A DNA stretch of 64,000 nt from Pyropia yezoensis (Eukaryota; Rhodophyta; Bangiophyceae; Bangiales; Bangiaceae): the NCBI GenBank assembly GCA_009829735.1, contig CM020620.1:14939420-15003419 (forward strand). Reading direction: 5' to 3'. A program made the translations under genes and the position numbers. Below the pieces are notes generated by a model. It did no database searches, was not told the origin of the DNA, and saw only the letters and a program-made list of their open reading frames with translations. Within the stretch, counting starts at the first letter, position 1, and each line of letters opens with the position of its first letter. Shown in pieces: positions 18,857 to 30,000 of the stretch.

Positions 18857-20803
18857 ATGGCTAGCTCGGACCCCCCGTCGTCCGGGGAGTACACGGGTGA
18901 CGCACGTACTTCAGTGCCTTTGAATACTGGTGAGACACAGGTGGGTTTACCTGGGGTCGCAGATGGACTAGAGGTCCCTCAAGCCAGCAGGACTGGAAGT
19001 GCGGGCGGGCAACAGGCCACCCCGACTCAGTCGGGAGCTCACTCGGGTGACACTTCTGATGTGGGTGGGCCGAAGTCTGGCCACCGCGTGGTATACTCAA
19101 CGGGAACGTCCCAAGGGGTGAGAACTGTCCCCGCGGGTTCCACTCGGGTTGGAGCCAACGTTGGCATGGAGCCGTCGCCAACTAGGCTTTCGGAGGACGG
19201 CGGACCTCCGTTGGTCGGCGATGGGCTTGCGCCCATGCCCCCGGTTGAGACCCCTGAGGAACGTGGTTACCCCTCAGGTGGACTCCCGGAGGCGGACCGA
19301 GACTCAACTGGAGTCGTCAATCCACTCCTCGCGGAAACTGTCCGTCGGGAGGCGACCAATGTGTTGCGGCAGACTTTGCCGGACCTGGTGGTCACGATGA
19401 CGAATACTATTCTGAATCAGATTGTGGCGAGTTTGCCAGGTGGCCTTAATGTCCAGACCGGATTGGGGCTTTCGAGCCCGCAGGCGCAGGGGGAATCCCC
19501 CCTGACGCCTATCTCGGGTCGCCCCGAACAGGGGGCGACACCTGTGACTCCCAACGAGGGAGCCACACCATACTCGGTGGGGCATACGCCCTTCATGGGG
19601 GAGTTTCCCCCGACAACGCCGGCGGCTACACCAAGCGCGCCGCGCCGGACTACAGGCACTGAGGGTGAACTTACCCCAGTGCCACAGCGGCTGTTCCCTC
19701 AACGTGAGGTGCCGCCCAAGATCCAGGTAGCCAACCCGGTCCACCAGAGGATCTTTGACTGTGAGACCTACGCCCTCCACAACAAGTCGGTGGCGTATGG
19801 TTCTGACCAGGCCCGAGCCATGGGCCGTGCCAAAAAGAATGCACTTCACTCTTTTGGGCACAAAGCGGAGTGGGATGGAACTCCCCCCCTCCGTGTCTTT
19901 GAGTTCCTACGTCGTTTCACAAAAGCCTGTGACGACAATGCCATAAGTGAAGGCATGGCTTTTTACATGCTACAGGAGTTTACGAAGGGAGACCTGCGGA
20001 CAGAACTTATGTCCGTCATGCCCAGCTCCTCAAGTGGAGGCGCTCGGGAGGTGACGTCCTATTTGGAGCTCGTCAACTGGTTGTTGAGGGCCATGGTTGA
20101 TGAAGCGGCGTTGGCTTCCCAAGTCGAGGAGTTCACGCAAGCCCATCAGGAAGAGGCGGAGGACGAGTTGTCCTTTGCGGAGCGTGTTCGTAAGCTCAAC
20201 AATCTTTGTGGGTTTCTTCATCCACAAGCTGTGGTGAAGAGTCGGTTTGTGGAGGGACTCCATTGGTCAGTCCGGATGGAGACCCGGGAGCATAACACTG
20301 CCCGGGCGACCCTGGCCGAGTCGGCTAGGTTCGCCTACCGCAGAGGCGAGGCCTACGGCAAGTTGCGGGAGGAACAACGCCAGGAGCGTCAAGCCGAGTT
20401 GGCCAAGGAACGGGAGGAGGCGCGCCAGGCCAGAGAGTTGCGAGAGGCACGCCGAATCCGCAAGGAGAGGGTGGTAGCTGCCGTGGGAAGTTCCCAGGGT
20501 ACCTCGTAGTCTTCCCCAGTTGGGAAGACCCCTGCGGGAACTGACCATCGGTGTTGGAACTGCAACTCCGATGGACACTGGGCATATGATTGCCCCAAGT
20601 TGAGTAAACGCATCCAACAACTTGTTAGGAATGCGAGTAAGAAGTCGGCTACGAACGAAGTACGTTCACGCCGCGAGGGTGGGTCTCGACCGGTGGTGGC
20701 GGTCGCCACACCCTCGGCGGAGGAGGCGGACACGTCGTCCTCGGACTCGTCGTCTTCCCCTTTGCCCTCAGATTCGGACGCCAAGTCGGCGGGAAACGAA
20801 TGA
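18857..20803 (+). CDS. gag: gag of element 1, with in-frame TAG before the zinc knuckle
   Basis: Starts at MASSDPPSSG (ATG 18857; the open frame begins slightly earlier on a GTG). A Ser/Pro/Thr-rich N-terminus is followed by a capsid-like helical region (about residues 290-480) and a charged helix rich in Arg/Glu. TAG at 20507-20509 interrupts the frame after 550 codons. The same frame then encodes a CCHC knuckle, C-W-N-C-X4-H-X4-C (about 20560-20600), a basic stretch and a Ser/Asp tail, ending at TGA 20801-20803. Gag packages the element RNA, and the knuckle is the nucleocapsid. The TAG could be a mutation or a leaky stop that limits the amount of nucleocapsid-bearing Gag. The terminal stop overlaps the pol start as ATGA. 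Confidence 0.85.
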
Positions 20804-23742
20804 CCGTTGGAGCTGGACGTCCGAAGCTCACAACGGCAGCCTCGGCCAAGAGGGCCAAGAGGACTAACCAACCGTGCCGGATACTGCGGCGACCTGAGGG
20901 AGTCCGCCCACCTCGGGTAGGACTCCCCAAGAACGTAAACCCACGTCGGGTCATCGCGGTGCTGACGGGTGAGAACTTCCAGGTGGCTGGCCGGGTGCAA
21001 CTTGCCCCCGGCCGCGCCTGTTGTGCCCGTATCGTACTTGATACCGGGTCAGGAGCCTCCTTGATACGCAAGTCGCTATTACCAAAGGAGATGAAGCTCC
21101 AACGCTGGAAGTCTAAAGCTGACCATCTGATCGATATCAACGGTGGGGTACTTCCCATCGTTGGTGCCGTGACCCTACCGACTAGGTTGGGGACCCATGA
21201 GGTCGACGTGACCTATGGTGTAGTTGAGAATATATCCGTACCCCTGCTTCTGGGTACCCCTTATGTCGTTACTCAAGTGCCTTTGATTTGTGGCCCTGAG
21301 TACTGGGTCAAGTTGATGAATGGGGAGACTATCCCCATCCTTGGTAAGGGAAAGTCTGTGGCTCCTGTGACAGTCTCACAGTCGAAGCCTGTCTGTTCTG
21401 TGAGGGAAGGGTTTACTGCTACTCTGCGTTTAGCCCGTAAAGTCACGCTGCCCCCCAACTCGGTGGCGCACGTTGATGTTGTAACTGATTATACGGGGAA
21501 CGGGTTGGTGCACCCTAACCCCCGTCTTTCTCGCAAGCTCCAAGTGTATGTTGCCCTTGGCACGATGGACTCCAAAGCCGGAGTCCCGTGGAGGATCCAG
21601 GTGATGAACCTGAGCTCGTCGCCCAAGTTCTTCAAGTCGGGAGCCAAGTTCGGCTATATCGACCAACACGAGGGACCGGTAGTAGCGGTCACCCTCAACG
21701 CGGGCGCAAGTAGCGACCCGAAGTCCGGAAAGGAGAAGCATCAAGCCAAGTCGGCCGCCTCTCCTCGGCCCCATGTGAACATGGAGGGTGTCCCACCCAG
21801 GTTGAGGGTTCAAGTTGAACGCCTCTTGGACCAATATCACAAGTTGTGGGATGGTCAATTGGGACTCATGAGAGCTACCCAACACCGGATCGAGTTGAAA
21901 CCCGGTGCACCCCCTATACGCCAACAACCGTATAGGGGGGGACCCCGTTCTAGGGCCCTCGTTAAGGAGCAAGTTGCTCGCATGGAGGCCCTCGATGTGA
22001 TCGAGGCCAGCAACGCCGAGTGGGCGAGTCCGGTGGTTATCGTCCCCAAAGCTGATGGGATCCCCCGGTTCTGTATCGACTACCGTAAGCTCAACGAGAG
22101 CACGGTGAAGGACAGTTATCCCCTACCTAGGATGGACGACTGTCTGGACTCTCTGGGGGAGGCAAATGTGTTCTCTACCCTGGACTGTAACGCGGGGTAC
22201 TGGCAAATTCCCATTGCCCAGGAGGACAGGCATAAAACTACCTTTACCTGTCACTGTGGTACCTACCAGTGCAAGCGTCTACCGTTTGGCCTGTGTAACG
22301 CGCCGGCAACTTTCCAGCGCGCTATGGACATGATTCTGGCCGGAGTACGGTGGCAGATCTGTCTCGTGTACCTAGACGATATCATTGTGTTCTCCCGAAG
22401 TCCGGAGCAACACATTGGCCATCTTGGCCAGGTGATCAAGCTACTTGCTGACGCCGGTGTGTCACTAAAGGCGAGCAAGTGCCACCTCTTCACTCAAGAG
22501 GTGAAATACTTGGGACATGTTGTCCGTCCGGGGCGTCTCAGTGTCAACGAGAAAAACTTGAGGGCCATCCGTAAGGCTCAGTGCCCCCGGACCCAGACCC
22601 AGATGAGGAGCTTCCTCGGCATGTGTAACGTGTACCGACGTTTCACCAAGGGCTTCGCCAAGGTGGCGAAGCCGTTGAATGAGTTAGTGAGCTCAACACT
22701 ACCGAAGAACCTGCCTCCCCCAAGTCGGGTGGAGCAGGACTCCTTTGAGACTCTTCGGGACCTTCTGCTGAAGCCCCCTATCCTGGCTATTCCCAGGTTG
22801 GGAGGCCACTACATCCTGGATGTGGACGCTAGCTACGACCAATTTGGTTGTGTGTTGCTTCAGCAGCAGCCGGACAAGGAGTACTTGCCGGTGGGATACT
22901 TCAGCAAGGGGCTAAACTCGGCCGAGAAGAACTACGGAGTCACCGAGTTGGAAGGACTCGCAGTGGTATGGGCGGTGACGTCACTTCGTCACTACCTAGA
23001 GGGTGAGAAGTTCCTTATCCGCTGTGACCAACGCGCGTTGCAGTTCATCTTCAAGACGGACTGTACGAACACTCATCTCAACCGGTGGAGGGTGCGACTG
23101 GCACCCTTCAACTTTGACATTGAGTACCGACCTGGCAGGCAACATGCCCTTGCCGACGGCCTCTCTCGGGTACCTACCGAGGGGCTGGACACTAACCCAG
23201 TCGAAGAGGACATCCCCATCGTGGGGGTTGTCACGCGCTCGGGTCAGGCGTTGAACCCCGAGGCGCCAGGGAACAAGAAGTTGTTGCCCCTGTCCCTGGA
23301 TGAGGTGGTGAAGGCCCAGGCCGAGGATCCCTTCTGCAAGTCGCAGAGGGATACACTGGATACAGTGGCGGAGACGCGATTCTTTCTGGGAGATGATGGC
23401 TTCCTCATGAGGAGGGGGGTATTCCAGGGGGCCGAACAACTTGTCGTCCCCGCATCCCTCAAGGACAGTATCCTTGAGAGGGAGCACAACGCTCCCACGG
23501 GTGGACACCTGGGGTCTAGTAAACTGTACCAGACCCTGAGGACAAGGTACTACTGGCCGTCCATGGTGGTGGACATCTACAGTTGGGTGGCTGCCTGCAC
23601 AAGTTGTGCACAGAACCGTCTGATGGAACGGCGGCCTACTACGGCTATGCTATTGTTCCCGGCCAAGGAGCCCTTCGCCGCGTTGGCGATGGACATCCTT
23701 GGGCCACTGCCAGTGACCGAGGAGGGCAACCAGTACCTGTAG
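20800..23742 (+). CDS. pol: pol of element 1: protease, reverse transcriptase, RNase H, partial integrase
   Basis: 980 codons, starting at an ATG that overlaps the gag stop (ATGA, 20800-20803) in the -1 frame, so expression by reinitiation or frameshifting is likely. Aspartic protease: VLDTGSGASLIR (Asp at 21040). Reverse transcriptase: FCIDYRKLN, LPFGLCNAPATFQ, and VYLDDIIVFS (catalytic pair at 22375-22380). RNase H: LDVDASYDQFGCVL, TELEGLAVVWAV, RCDQRAL and HALADGLSR. Integrase: HHCC finger (EHNAPTGGH...CTSCAQNR), then MDILGPLP with the first catalytic Asp. The core is cut after NQY and the frame closes on LTR-derived sequence. No chromodomain is present because the 3' end is gone. Confidence 0.92.
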   Translation: MTVGAGRPKLTTAASAKRAKRTNQPCRILRRPEGVRPPRVGLPKNVNPRRVIAVLTGENFQVAGRVQLAPGRACCARIVLDTGSGASLIRKSLLPKEMKLQRWKSKADHLIDINGGVLPIVGAVTLPTRLGTHEVDVTYGVVENISVPLLLGTPYVVTQVPLICGPEYWVKLMNGETIPILGKGKSVAPVTVSQSKPVCSVREGFTATLRLARKVTLPPNSVAHVDVVTDYTGNGLVHPNPRLSRKLQVYVALGTMDSKAGVPWRIQVMNLSSSPKFFKSGAKFGYIDQHEGPVVAVTLNAGASSDPKSGKEKHQAKSAASPRPHVNMEGVPPRLRVQVERLLDQYHKLWDGQLGLMRATQHRIELKPGAPPIRQQPYRGGPRSRALVKEQVARMEALDVIEASNAEWASPVVIVPKADGIPRFCIDYRKLNESTVKDSYPLPRMDDCLDSLGEANVFSTLDCNAGYWQIPIAQEDRHKTTFTCHCGTYQCKRLPFGLCNAPATFQRAMDMILAGVRWQICLVYLDDIIVFSRSPEQHIGHLGQVIKLLADAGVSLKASKCHLFTQEVKYLGHVVRPGRLSVNEKNLRAIRKAQCPRTQTQMRSFLGMCNVYRRFTKGFAKVAKPLNELVSSTLPKNLPPPSRVEQDSFETLRDLLLKPPILAIPRLGGHYILDVDASYDQFGCVLLQQQPDKEYLPVGYFSKGLNSAEKNYGVTELEGLAVVWAVTSLRHYLEGEKFLIRCDQRALQFIFKTDCTNTHLNRWRVRLAPFNFDIEYRPGRQHALADGLSRVPTEGLDTNPVEEDIPIVGVVTRSGQALNPEAPGNKKLLPLSLDEVVKAQAEDPFCKSQRDTLDTVAETRFFLGDDGFLMRRGVFQGAEQLVVPASLKDSILEREHNAPTGGHLGSSKLYQTLRTRYYWPSMVVDIYSWVAACTSCAQNRLMERRPTTAMLLFPAKEPFAALAMDILGPLPVTEEGNQYL

Positions 23743-24100
23743 CACAATAGGAATCCGTCGCACGTCCACTCTCAGGGAACACTCACCAAGGGGGATCGGC
23801 ACCAACGTCACCGGGAGGCCAAGGTTGCTGTCCTTGGAGCGCAAGCCACGGGACCAAGATGGGAGCCCAAATGGGAGGGGTTTGTTGTTCTGCCTTGGCC
23901 GGCGGTGGATTCGCCGCCGGCCCCCTCGTTATAAACCCTCGGAGACACTACTAACTACCCTCCACCCCAAGATGCAAGTCCCTCTGGTCATACGTAACTT
24001 ATAGATACCGTGACCAGTCCGGACTCTCAAATTGAAAGTTAAGGATTAGACGTAGCCCCCCTAATATAAGGGTCACAATACGGACAACCATATTGCTACA
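23738..24100 (-). repeat. Inverted copy of the element 2 LTR (363 bp)
   Basis: Read on the minus strand it starts TGTAGCAATATGG and ends ATTGTGCTACA, 363 bp, the same length as both LTRs of element 2. At the sites where the two element 2 LTRs differ it mostly agrees with the 5' LTR, so it looks like an inverted duplicate of that LTR. It joins the integrase of element 1 on its left with no matching target duplication (GTACC against GGTCC). Confidence 0.9.
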
Positions 24101-24247
24101 GGTCCCCGTCAGAGCAGTGGGTGACAGAGGCGCAGGCCGTGTTGCCTGACCAGTCGGGCCCACGGGGCGTGTGGCGGGGGGGGGATCGCCGTGCGCGGCC
24201 CTGGGAGACGGCCTGCGCCACTGTCACCCACTGCTCTGACGGGGACC

Positions 24248-24610
24248 TGTAGCAATATGGTTGTCCGTATTGTGACCCTAATATTAGGGGGGCTACGTCT
24301 AATCCTTAACTTTCAATTTGAGAGTCCGGACTGGTCACGGTATCTATAAGTTACGTATGACCAGAGGGACTTGCATCTTGGGGTGGAGGGTAGTTAGTAG
24401 TGTCTCCGAGGGTTTATAACGAGGGGGCCGGCGGCGAATCCACCGCCGGCCAAGGTAGAACAACAAACCCCTCCCATTTGGGCTCCCATCTTGGTCCCGT
24501 GGCTTGCGCTCCAAGGACAGCAACCTTGGCCTCCCGGTGACGTTGGTGCCGATCCCCCCTGGTGAGTGTTCCCTGAGAGTGGACGTGCGACGGATCCCTA
24601 TTGTGCGACA
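24248..24610 (+). repeat. 5' LTR of element 2
   Basis: 363 bp, TGTAGCAATATGG...TGTGCGACA. It contains a TATA-like GGTTTATAAC (24411-24420) and a hairpin of GGCCGGCGGCGAATCCACCGCCGGCC type (about 24425-24452), which are plausible promoter elements. It is preceded by GGACC. Confidence 0.93.
24411..24420 (+). promoter_or_regulatory. TATA-like element in the 5' LTR
   Basis: GGTTTATAAC in an otherwise GC-rich LTR, about 190 bp before the LTR end. The same word is in the 3' LTR near 34767 and in the inverted copy. Assigned by sequence only. Confidence 0.45.
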
Positions 24611-24611
24611 T

Positions 24612-24630
24612 TGGTGGAGCAGCAGGGGAC
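24612..24630 (+). promoter_or_regulatory. Primer-binding site of element 2
   Basis: TGGTGGAGCAGCAGGGGAC, one base after the 5' LTR, identical to the site in element 1. Confidence 0.8.
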
Positions 24631-24835
24631 GGGTTTCCGTCACCCTTGTGGTGACGCCGTCATCGGCCCTAGCACACGGATAGGGATTCAGTCCGAGTCT
24701 TGTTCTCGTGGTGCTGCGATCTGTTTGATTGTGTTGAGTGGTTGCGTTTGAATTCGATCTACTATTACCCTCCCCCGACTACCCCCTCGCTCGCTTTTTC
24801 GTGGTGATTGATACGTCGGTTGACTGATTGTGACT

Positions 24836-27019
24836 ATGTCTACCCAAGAGACGGGGAACGTTCAAGATGATGGATCGGCGTCGACGCCGACCCCGAAGCT
24901 GAACCCGGAAACCGGGATCGGTAACCCGATCGACAACATTGAAACGCCGATGCTCTCCGGTGCCGGATCGACGTTTGGCACGGCACGGACGGCCGGAGGC
25001 GGCGGACCGCCGCAACTGTCCTCTGCCGACCTCACGCCGCCGCCACCTTCACCAGGGGACTCCCTGATGGCATCACTGGCTCGCATCGAGGCCTGGTTCA
25101 CCGGGCTCGACGCCCGTCAAGAGCGTACGAAGGACGCAATGGCTGTGCTGATGTCAGCACGCCATACGACGGGACCCCGTCGTGTTCCTCCCACACCGGT
25201 ACGGTTCTAACCGGCCGGACTACTTTCGGAGTCCACCAGGGTCAACCCCGGTGCTGCTACTCCTGGACCACCCCCGGACACGGCGGGTTATGGATCCGAC
25301 TCGTCAGCCGATTTGGAACGTAGCCATACGGAGCGCTACGCTCGGAGCACCCAGAGCGGGATCCGGGGACATGATCCGACGGATACTTACGCCGGAACAG
25401 AGTCGGCAATGGGGGGAGGCGGTACCGTCTCGCAGTACCCCATCGACGAAGGGAGCCAGGCAACTCGGGTACCAGAGGCGCCGACGCCGGAAGTCTCAGC
25501 GTCATTGGTGCAAGCAATGACAGCGCAGGTTACTGCGAGCTTACTGAAGCGGATGGAGTCCGATGAGTTTACTCATCAACTGGCCATGCGACTGGATATC
25601 CAGGATGCGGACACGGAGATTGGGGACGAAGTCCTCGGGTCGGTACTCACTCCTGAACGTTATCGTTTGGAGGACCGATCCACTACCGTATCGGAATCAA
25701 TGCGTAATACGTCGCACCGAGCGATTCGCTCTATGCAGACCCTTATGAAGGGAGTCCCTATGTTCGGGGGCCCCAACGGACGCCCGATGGCGGTCATTGG
25801 CTTCCTGACTAGCTTCAAGGCAGCCGCGGACAAGGCACTCGTCAACGAGGGGCTGGCGCTGGAGATCCTCCCGTTCTTTGTTGATGAACGGGTCCGAGGC
25901 ATCCTCCGCCAGGCATCCCCGATGCCGGGAATGAAGGTCGCAGCCACCCCCATGAATTACCGTGGTATACTGAAGGAGCTGCTTAGCAGCTACCTCAGCG
26001 AGGACAAGTGCGAAGACCACTATCGGGCCCTTCGCACCGCCACCGCCCAGTCCTGGGAGGATGAGGAGATGTTCGGACGCCGGATCCAAGAGCTCGACTA
26101 CGAGCTGGGGAAGCTTCTCGGCAAAGAAGAACTACGGGCCATCCTGCTCGAAGGAGTACCCAACTGTGTGCGGATATCCGCACGGGGAGCCAATACGGCC
26201 TGGACGAACTTAAGTCGACTGATACATATGTGCAAGTCCCAAGGGGACGCCTACCGGGTGCTTCACCCGGAATGTGCCTTGGCCCCGAAGCCCAAGGGTG
26301 AGGGAGGCAAGCCCAGTCTTACCCCGGTACCAAGGCAATAGAAGGTAGAACGTAAGGCCGCACCAGTACTGGTGGCGACCGAACATACCCGTACGGGTGA
26401 GGATGAACCTCTAGTCGACCAACAGGGCCACCTGTTGCTACCGGCGACGCCGGTGATTGATGAGCATGGTACGGTAGCGTACATCGCCCCGGCTGGGACC
26501 CAGTTCCAGGTCAACGAGGGAGCGGGACGGCGCGTCCCGTACGTACGCACTACGGGGTATGCCCCGGTTACGGATAACCCCCACCAACCCTTGCCAACAT
26601 GGGCGGTGCGCACGGAGGCACCTCCGCAGATTGCGGGCCGACCCAACCGGTTGGAGGAGTCCATGTTCCGGTTGACCCAAGGACCCAAGGCCTACCAGGG
26701 AGCTGGCACTCAGGCGCCCGAGGGAGGCAACCGCAGCTACGGGGCTACCCCGATGCGAACTCAAGGGGGGACCGGCACGTCCGGATGTATGTTGTGCGGG
26801 GATCCCCAGCACTGGGTGTCTTTCTGCCCACTTATCCCCGAGGAGTCTCGGAGTGCAGCGGCGCAACGCAAGGCATCCATCGGGGGGTATCCCGCCAGAG
26901 CACCCGGACCCGCACCGGGTAGGCAGCCAGCTCCAGGTGGAGTGCTGGCCGTCGAGGAGGTACCTCCTCAGCCAGATGGCCCGGCGGACAGCACCCTACC
27001 AAGGGCGGGAAACGAGTAA
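24836..27019 (+). pseudogene. gag: gag of element 2, one frame with two in-frame stops
   Basis: ATG 24836 (MSTQETGNVQDDG). The frame is continuous to TAA 27017-27019 with no frameshift, but is cut by TAA at 25208-25210 (F-stop-PAGLL) and TAG at 26339-26341 (PRQ-stop-KVERK). The sequence between and after the stops is clearly protein-like. The capsid-like helical part is about 25500-26300 and a CCHC knuckle, C-M-L-C-X4-H-X4-C, is near 26787-26830. As in element 1, a TAG lies between the capsid and nucleocapsid parts. Decay by point mutation is the simplest reading; leaky termination is the alternative for the TAG. Confidence 0.85.
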
Positions 27020-27027
27020 GAGGAAGG

Positions 27028-30000
27028 ATGACCGGGGGGCGCTGGGGTAACCCAAGCAAGCCATCCCGGAGTACCGCGGGGAAAGCCCCACGGAGAGCGC
27101 GGTTGAGCCGACGCCGCATCAACCCCCGGGTACACCTTCCGGTCCCGACGGCACGGCGTCAGGGGATTGATGACCAACCACCAAAGTTGGGAGGAGAGGA
27201 CGGGAAGCCCCGCCACATGGAACCAGACAAGGGCCCTGTTCAGGATGCCCGAGCTACACCGGATATCGGTGTAGGCCACGTACTATTCACCTTGGAGAAC
27301 TTCAAGGTATCAGCACACTGGGGGTTGACCCCCAGTCGACCCGATCGTATTACCCTGTCCTGGACACAGGGGCTGGACCAAACCTGATCCGGAAGGATAC
27401 CCTCCCGGACAAGTGGCTCCCGCGAGTCAGAGCTGCTCGGGGACCCACGATCAAGGATGCGAATGGTCGTCTCATTCGTACGACCGCAGCGATGTCGCAG
27501 CAGGTCACCATCGGGGAGCTCACTACGGAAGTTGACCTCCTGGTGTGTGACACTCTATCGGTGCCCTGCATACTGGGGTGCACCTTCATCAACGTTCACG
27601 TTGATGCAATCCGGCCGGGCCGGAGGACCGTCGAGCTGCAAGAGGCCGACGGGACTAAGCGAGGACAGACAGCTATCGTCAGGGACCTGACGTTACAAGG
27701 GAGCCACGTTAACGTGGCTGAGGTATACGCCTACGTAGAACCGAAGACACTCCGGCTGGCCAAGCGGACTCGCTTTGAGCCGCTATCGGAGACCGTCCTC
27801 CCGGTTAACTGTGACCTCGCAGGCATCTGCAGAGTCCAGTCCAACCTACGAACCTACAAGCGCCATGGGTTGACCATGGCCAACGGTATCGTACACCTCC
27901 CAGCGGGGGGGTCATCACTGCTCGTGATGGCGAACTATCGCCGTAAGGCAGTCACCCTCCCGAAGGGAACTATCCTCGGGATTGCCGAGCTCTACAAAGG
28001 AGATATCTGTACCCCTGACAAGGAAGTTCAAGTGGAACCAGTTGAGGTACTGGTGGTCGCCGAGACCACCGAGCGGCAGCAACGCGATGACGGGAAGCCT
28101 AACCCATCGACAGCTCCAGCGGACATGCCGCCAAAGGACCAAGAAGCCTTGAAGGCACTGGCCGAGGCTGACCTCGACCACCTTCCCCCTTCGGTTGCCG
28201 AAGGGGTACGACGGATGCTAAGAAAGCATGACGTCCTGTGGACCGGCGGGGCGCTGGGTACCATCGGGGCAACCCAACATCGTATAGACCTGGTACCAGG
28301 TGCTCGACCAGCGCGGTCGCAACCGCACCGAGCGGGACCTATGCAACGAGAGATCGTTGATGGAGAAGTGAAGAGGATGAGTGAAGCTAAGGTGATCCGA
28401 TTTTCGATGTCGGAGTGGGGTGCCCCAGTCGTTATCGTACCGAAGAAGGATCAAACCCCTCGGTTTTGCATTGATTATCGACGCCTCAACTTGGTTACCA
28501 AGAAAGATTCATACCCTTTACCAAGGATGGACGAGTGCATCGACTCGCTGGGGGAGGCCACAGTGTTTACCACCATCGACTGCAATGCCGGGTACTGGCA
28601 GGTCCCAGTTGCGGAAGAGGATCTCCCCAAGACGGCGTTTGTCCGTCACAGTGGCGTGTACGAGTTCCTAAGGATGCCCTTCGGATTGTCCAACGCCCCC
28701 GCCACATTCCAGCAGGCCATCGACAATATATACTGTCGGGAGTCAAGTGGCGTAACTGCCTAGTGTACTTCGACGATGTCATCGTCTTCTCGCGTAACGT
28801 GGATGACCATGTGCAACATGTCGACGAGGTACTCACCCTCTTGCGGAACGCCGGGGTAACCCTGCGCCTCAAGAAGTGCGCCTTCTTCCAGCAGACCGTC
28901 GAGTATCTGGGTCACCAGATCACGCCACGTAAACTGGTAGTGCTCGAAGCTAATACCCGGGCACTCCGGGATGCGCGATACCGGACCACCCAGACACAGC
29001 TGAAAAGCTTCCTGGGGATGTGCAACGTATACCGACGGTTCGTCAAATACTTCGCTCGTATAGCCAAACCGTTCACGATTCTGACGAGCAGCGCCTTGCC
29101 AAAGGTACTCCAACCTCCCTCGCCCAGCGAGGGAGAGGCATTCGAGCTGCTCAAGCAAGCTCTGCTAGCCCCACCCGTGCTTGCGTTGCCGCATAGACGC
29201 GGGACCTTTGTCATCGACGTCGATGCCTGCGACACCCAAGTGGGATGCACCCTGCTACAGGGAGAGACAATCATCGGTACCGATAATGCTATCCCGGACC
29301 TACGTCCGGTGGGGTACTTCAGCCGGACACTCAACCCGGCTGAGCGTAACTATAGTGCCACCGAGCGCGAGTGCCTCGGAGTCACATGGGCAGTGCAACT
29401 GCTCCGGCCATAACTGGAAGGTTCCAGGTTCATCGTAAGGTCCGACCACGAACTTTTACGATGGCTTCTCAACCTTGGTGACAAGGATTCCGACAGCCAC
29501 GGTCGGCTAGCTCGGTGGAGACTGAAGATGGCTGAGCACGACTACCGGACCATATATAAGGCCGGCTCTACCCATCATCTGGGAGACGCGCTGTCGCGAC
29601 TCGATACACCGAGCGGGGATACCCGACAGGTGGACGAGGACATCCCCGTGGTACCGGTTTGCATGGTTGGTAATGCCACCCAAGGTATGGTTGACCATAC
29701 CATGGCACACCTTGCGTGCCCATTGACCCTCGCGGACTTCCGCGAGGCACAGGCCAATGACGATGACTGTAAACGCCATCGTGCTAACCTCCTGGCCGGC
29801 ACGGCCGGCATCTTCTCCGAGAACGAGGACGGACTCATATACCGGCGGGCACCCGCCGATGGACGGCATCAGGTCGTGGTTCCCGTGTCCTTACGACAAG
29901 CCGTCATGGAACGAGAACACGAGAACCCTACAGCCGGACACCCGGGGGGTTCGCGCATGTTCGCGGCAATGCGAAGGTTCTTCTACTGGCCAGCTATGGC

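Larger units (their letters stand above)
18738..23737 (+). mobile_element. Ty3/gypsy LTR retrotransposon 1, truncated in integrase
   Basis: Gene order is gag, then PR-RT-RNaseH-IN in one long pol frame. A primer-binding site identical to that of element 2 (TGGTGGAGCAGCAGGGGAC, 18740-18758) marks the end of a 5' LTR at about 18737. The LTR start cannot be placed because no second LTR is present. The 3' end is lost: the coding sequence stops at 23737, where an inverted copy of the element 2 LTR begins, two codons after NQY in the integrase core. The surviving pol frame is uninterrupted for 980 codons, so the truncation is probably young. Confidence 0.85.
23738..24610. repeat. 873-bp imperfect palindrome: inverted LTR, short arms, direct LTR
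   Basis: Two 363-bp LTR copies face outwards, separated by 147 bp. The inner ~40 bp next to each LTR are also inverted copies (GGTCCCCGTCAGAGCAGTGG... against its complement, with one mismatch and one shift). Each arm is therefore about 400 bp and the unpaired centre about 65 bp. Such an arrangement could form a very long hairpin. Confidence 0.9.
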
